Shown: positions 21,809 to 22,916 of the stretch, one piece after another | Numbering within the stretch: the first letter of the stretch is position 1 | How the letters are laid out: the number at the start of each line of letters is the position of its first letter | From: a virus | Length of the DNA: 22,916 nucleotides | Reading direction: 5' to 3' (one strand) | IMG/VR virus record: IMGVR_UViG_3300034374_008104 | Coordinates: 1-22,916 of that record | Program-made: the position numbers and the translations under genes | Notes under the pieces: model-generated | Databases searched by the model: none | What the model was told of the DNA's origin: nothing | What the model saw: the letters and a program-made list of their open reading frames with translations, nothing else

Positions 21809-22197
21809 AGTTAAAGTTATTAAGACATAGCTATCTAGCAGATAGGACTTTAGGGGTTTTGTTAATAGATGACATGTTTTATTGCTATACTTTAGAACTA
21901 CCTTATTTAGATAATCAAAAAAACATAAGTTGTATTCCAAACGGTTTATACTTAATTAAAAATTATAAAAGCAAAAAGCATGGGAGGTGCTTAGCAGTGC
22001 CTAGTGTTTATAATAGAAGTGGCATTTTAATGCATAAAGGCAATAGACCAGCAGACACACAAGGGTGTATTTTAGTAGGCAAGGGGTTAGCAAACAATGA
22101 TGATTTAAAAGATAGTAAAATAGCAATGAACGGGCTATTAGATTTGTTTTATGAAATGGGTGTTAATAGCACATCTTTGGAGGTTTGCACATGTTAA
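21805..22197 (+). CDS. DUF5675-like protein in the lysis module
   Basis: The 130-residue protein contains YCYTLELPYLDN, then SCIPNGLYLIKNYKSKKHGR, NRSGILMHKGNRPADTQGCI and LVGKG. This is the pattern of DUF5675 proteins: a TLELPW-like strand, a CIPxGxY turn, GILxHxGN and a DTxGCI motif. The H-x-G-N-x-x-x-D-T-x-G-C arrangement recalls the His and Cys of L,D-transpeptidase (YkuD)-like folds, but that link is my inference. The family often lies beside phage lysis genes and may act on peptidoglycan. The start overlaps the preceding stop as ATGA. Its stop overlaps the next gene by 7 nt. Confidence 0.75.
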   Translation: MKLKLLRHSYLADRTLGVLLIDDMFYCYTLELPYLDNQKNISCIPNGLYLIKNYKSKKHGRCLAVPSVYNRSGILMHKGNRPADTQGCILVGKGLANNDDLKDSKIAMNGLLDLFYEMGVNSTSLEVCTC

Positions 22198-22916
22198 GAG
22201 GATTAGATGTTAAAGCCGCAAGTATGTATGGCAGAAAGTTAAGAAAGTCATTAAATAAAAATTATGGGATAAGAGTTTTATTTAAAGTTAGCGGGTGGAA
22301 AGCAAACGACGGCATGATTAAGTGGGCAGGTAAAAACAAGCTTCCATTTGTTGTAATAGATTTGGTTTGGAGAGATAACCATAAATTTGGATTAAGAGAA
22401 GAAAAAATAGCAGTAAAGCGAGCAAGAAAAGTAAATAGATTAATTAAAAAATATAAAGCCACTAAGTTTTATATTTGCCCTTTTTTAGAGCCACAGGGCT
22501 TGAGTGTTGAAGATTATGAAAGAGCGATAAGGCGTTGTAGAAAAAATTTACCTGAAAATGTCATAATGGTAAGCAATGCTATGGAGGGCTATAGAGTAGC
22601 AGGGGCTATAAGGGCAGGCCATCACAGTTGGTATAAAAAGGGCATGGAGATTTTTAGTTTTGATGGGCTTTGTTGTAAAGATGCAGACTTAAATAAATAT
22701 AAAAAAACTGCAAAAGATGCAAAGATGTTTTTATTGTGGTCTTGGTCTATGAATGGCAAATATAGCAAAAAAGACAAGAGGCTTAGAAAAAATAGAACGA
22801 GTTACCCAGAAATAAAAGAGCTTCAAAGCATACAGGCTATGTTTGAAAATGGCTTTAATGCTAACCTTCCAAGTACTTGGATTTACAAACCTTTTGCAGA
22901 GCAGTATAGCCCTCCA
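22191..22916 (+). CDS. Partial gene running off the right edge, TIM-barrel-like hypothetical protein
   Basis: The open frame starts at ATG 22191, with GGAGG 7 nt upstream, and remains open for 242 codons to the edge. It has repeated strand-plus-helix units: KNKLPFVVIDLVWRDNHKFG, ATKFYICPFLEPQGLSVEDY, ENVIMVSNAMEGYRVAGAIR, GMEIFSFDGLCCKDADLNKY, and KMFLLWSWSMNGKYS. The regular spacing of short hydrophobic strands ending in Asp, Glu or Trp is reminiscent of a TIM-barrel hydrolase, and its place after the DUF5675-like gene would suit a cell-wall enzyme. I do not recognise a named family, and the C-terminus is missing. Confidence 0.6.
   Translation, partial: MLRGLDVKAASMYGRKLRKSLNKNYGIRVLFKVSGWKANDGMIKWAGKNKLPFVVIDLVWRDNHKFGLREEKIAVKRARKVNRLIKKYKATKFYICPFLEPQGLSVEDYERAIRRCRKNLPENVIMVSNAMEGYRVAGAIRAGHHSWYKKGMEIFSFDGLCCKDADLNKYKKTAKDAKMFLLWSWSMNGKYSKKDKRLRKNRTSYPEIKELQSIQAMFENGFNANLPSTWIYKPFAEQYSPP

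Noticed and set aside
20468-22916. Diversity-generating retroelement linked to the fibre gene
   Set aside because: No reverse transcriptase, no template/variable repeat pair and no C-type-lectin-like end is visible in the window.
1-22916. tRNA genes, CRISPR arrays, transposases, integrase or attachment sites
   Set aside because: Reading both strands, I saw no cloverleaf-like sequence, regularly spaced repeats, IS-type inverted repeats or recombinase motifs.

Overview
The window is one continuous plus-strand block of an AT-rich, tailed double-stranded DNA phage genome, or an uncultivated phage or prophage contig. It runs from a left-hand cassette of small genes, through packaging and head genes, into neck, tail and ejection genes, and ends in a lysis-like module. 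I see no tail-tube, sheath or tape-measure gene. A P22-like portal and connector set is followed by Gln/Ala/Gly-rich internal proteins and a large protein with a C-terminal lytic transglycosylase, which points to a short-tailed (podovirus-type) virion. Sec signal peptides, a lipobox and the transglycosylase point to a bacterial host with a conventional envelope, probably Gram-negative. The host genus cannot be told from this window.

Layout. About 1-2000 holds a small membrane protein, a coiled-coil protein, a lipoprotein with a metzincin-type zinc protease motif, and two small proteins of unknown role. 2020-4644 holds the terminase subunits, 4644-9789 portal, small protein, scaffold, major capsid and decoration proteins, closed by a strong hairpin terminator at 9801-9837. 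9854-11275 holds a helix-hairpin/coiled-coil protein and the head-tail connector. 11303-12859 encodes two beta-rich proteins with signal peptides. 12861-20465 carries the tail hub and internal/ejection proteins ending in the transglycosylase. 20468-21085 is a fibre-like protein. 21088-22916 has a stand-alone PAS protein, a coiled-coil/membrane (holin-like) protein, a DUF5675-like protein, and a gene that runs off the right edge. Most genes overlap or abut their neighbours, often by ATGA or TAATG, which suggests translational coupling along long transcripts.

The most remarkable locus is the large terminase gene (terL), which carries two unusual layers. First, its reading frame is broken exactly at the Walker A lysine. 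The break sits on a G GGA AAA slippery heptamer, with a Shine-Dalgarno-like run 10 nt upstream and a perfect 9-bp stem-loop starting 6 nt downstream, so a dnaX-like programmed -1 frameshift would restore a perfect Walker A and the full protein. A single-base sequence error is the competing explanation. Second, the nuclease domain is interrupted by a 280-residue intein inserted before the conserved C-D-A-L-R-Y motif. A complete HNH endonuclease gene lies inside the intein in the +1 frame, so about 190 codons are open in two frames. Making functional terminase would then need both recoding and protein splicing, and the presumed homing enzyme would be made independently from the same DNA.
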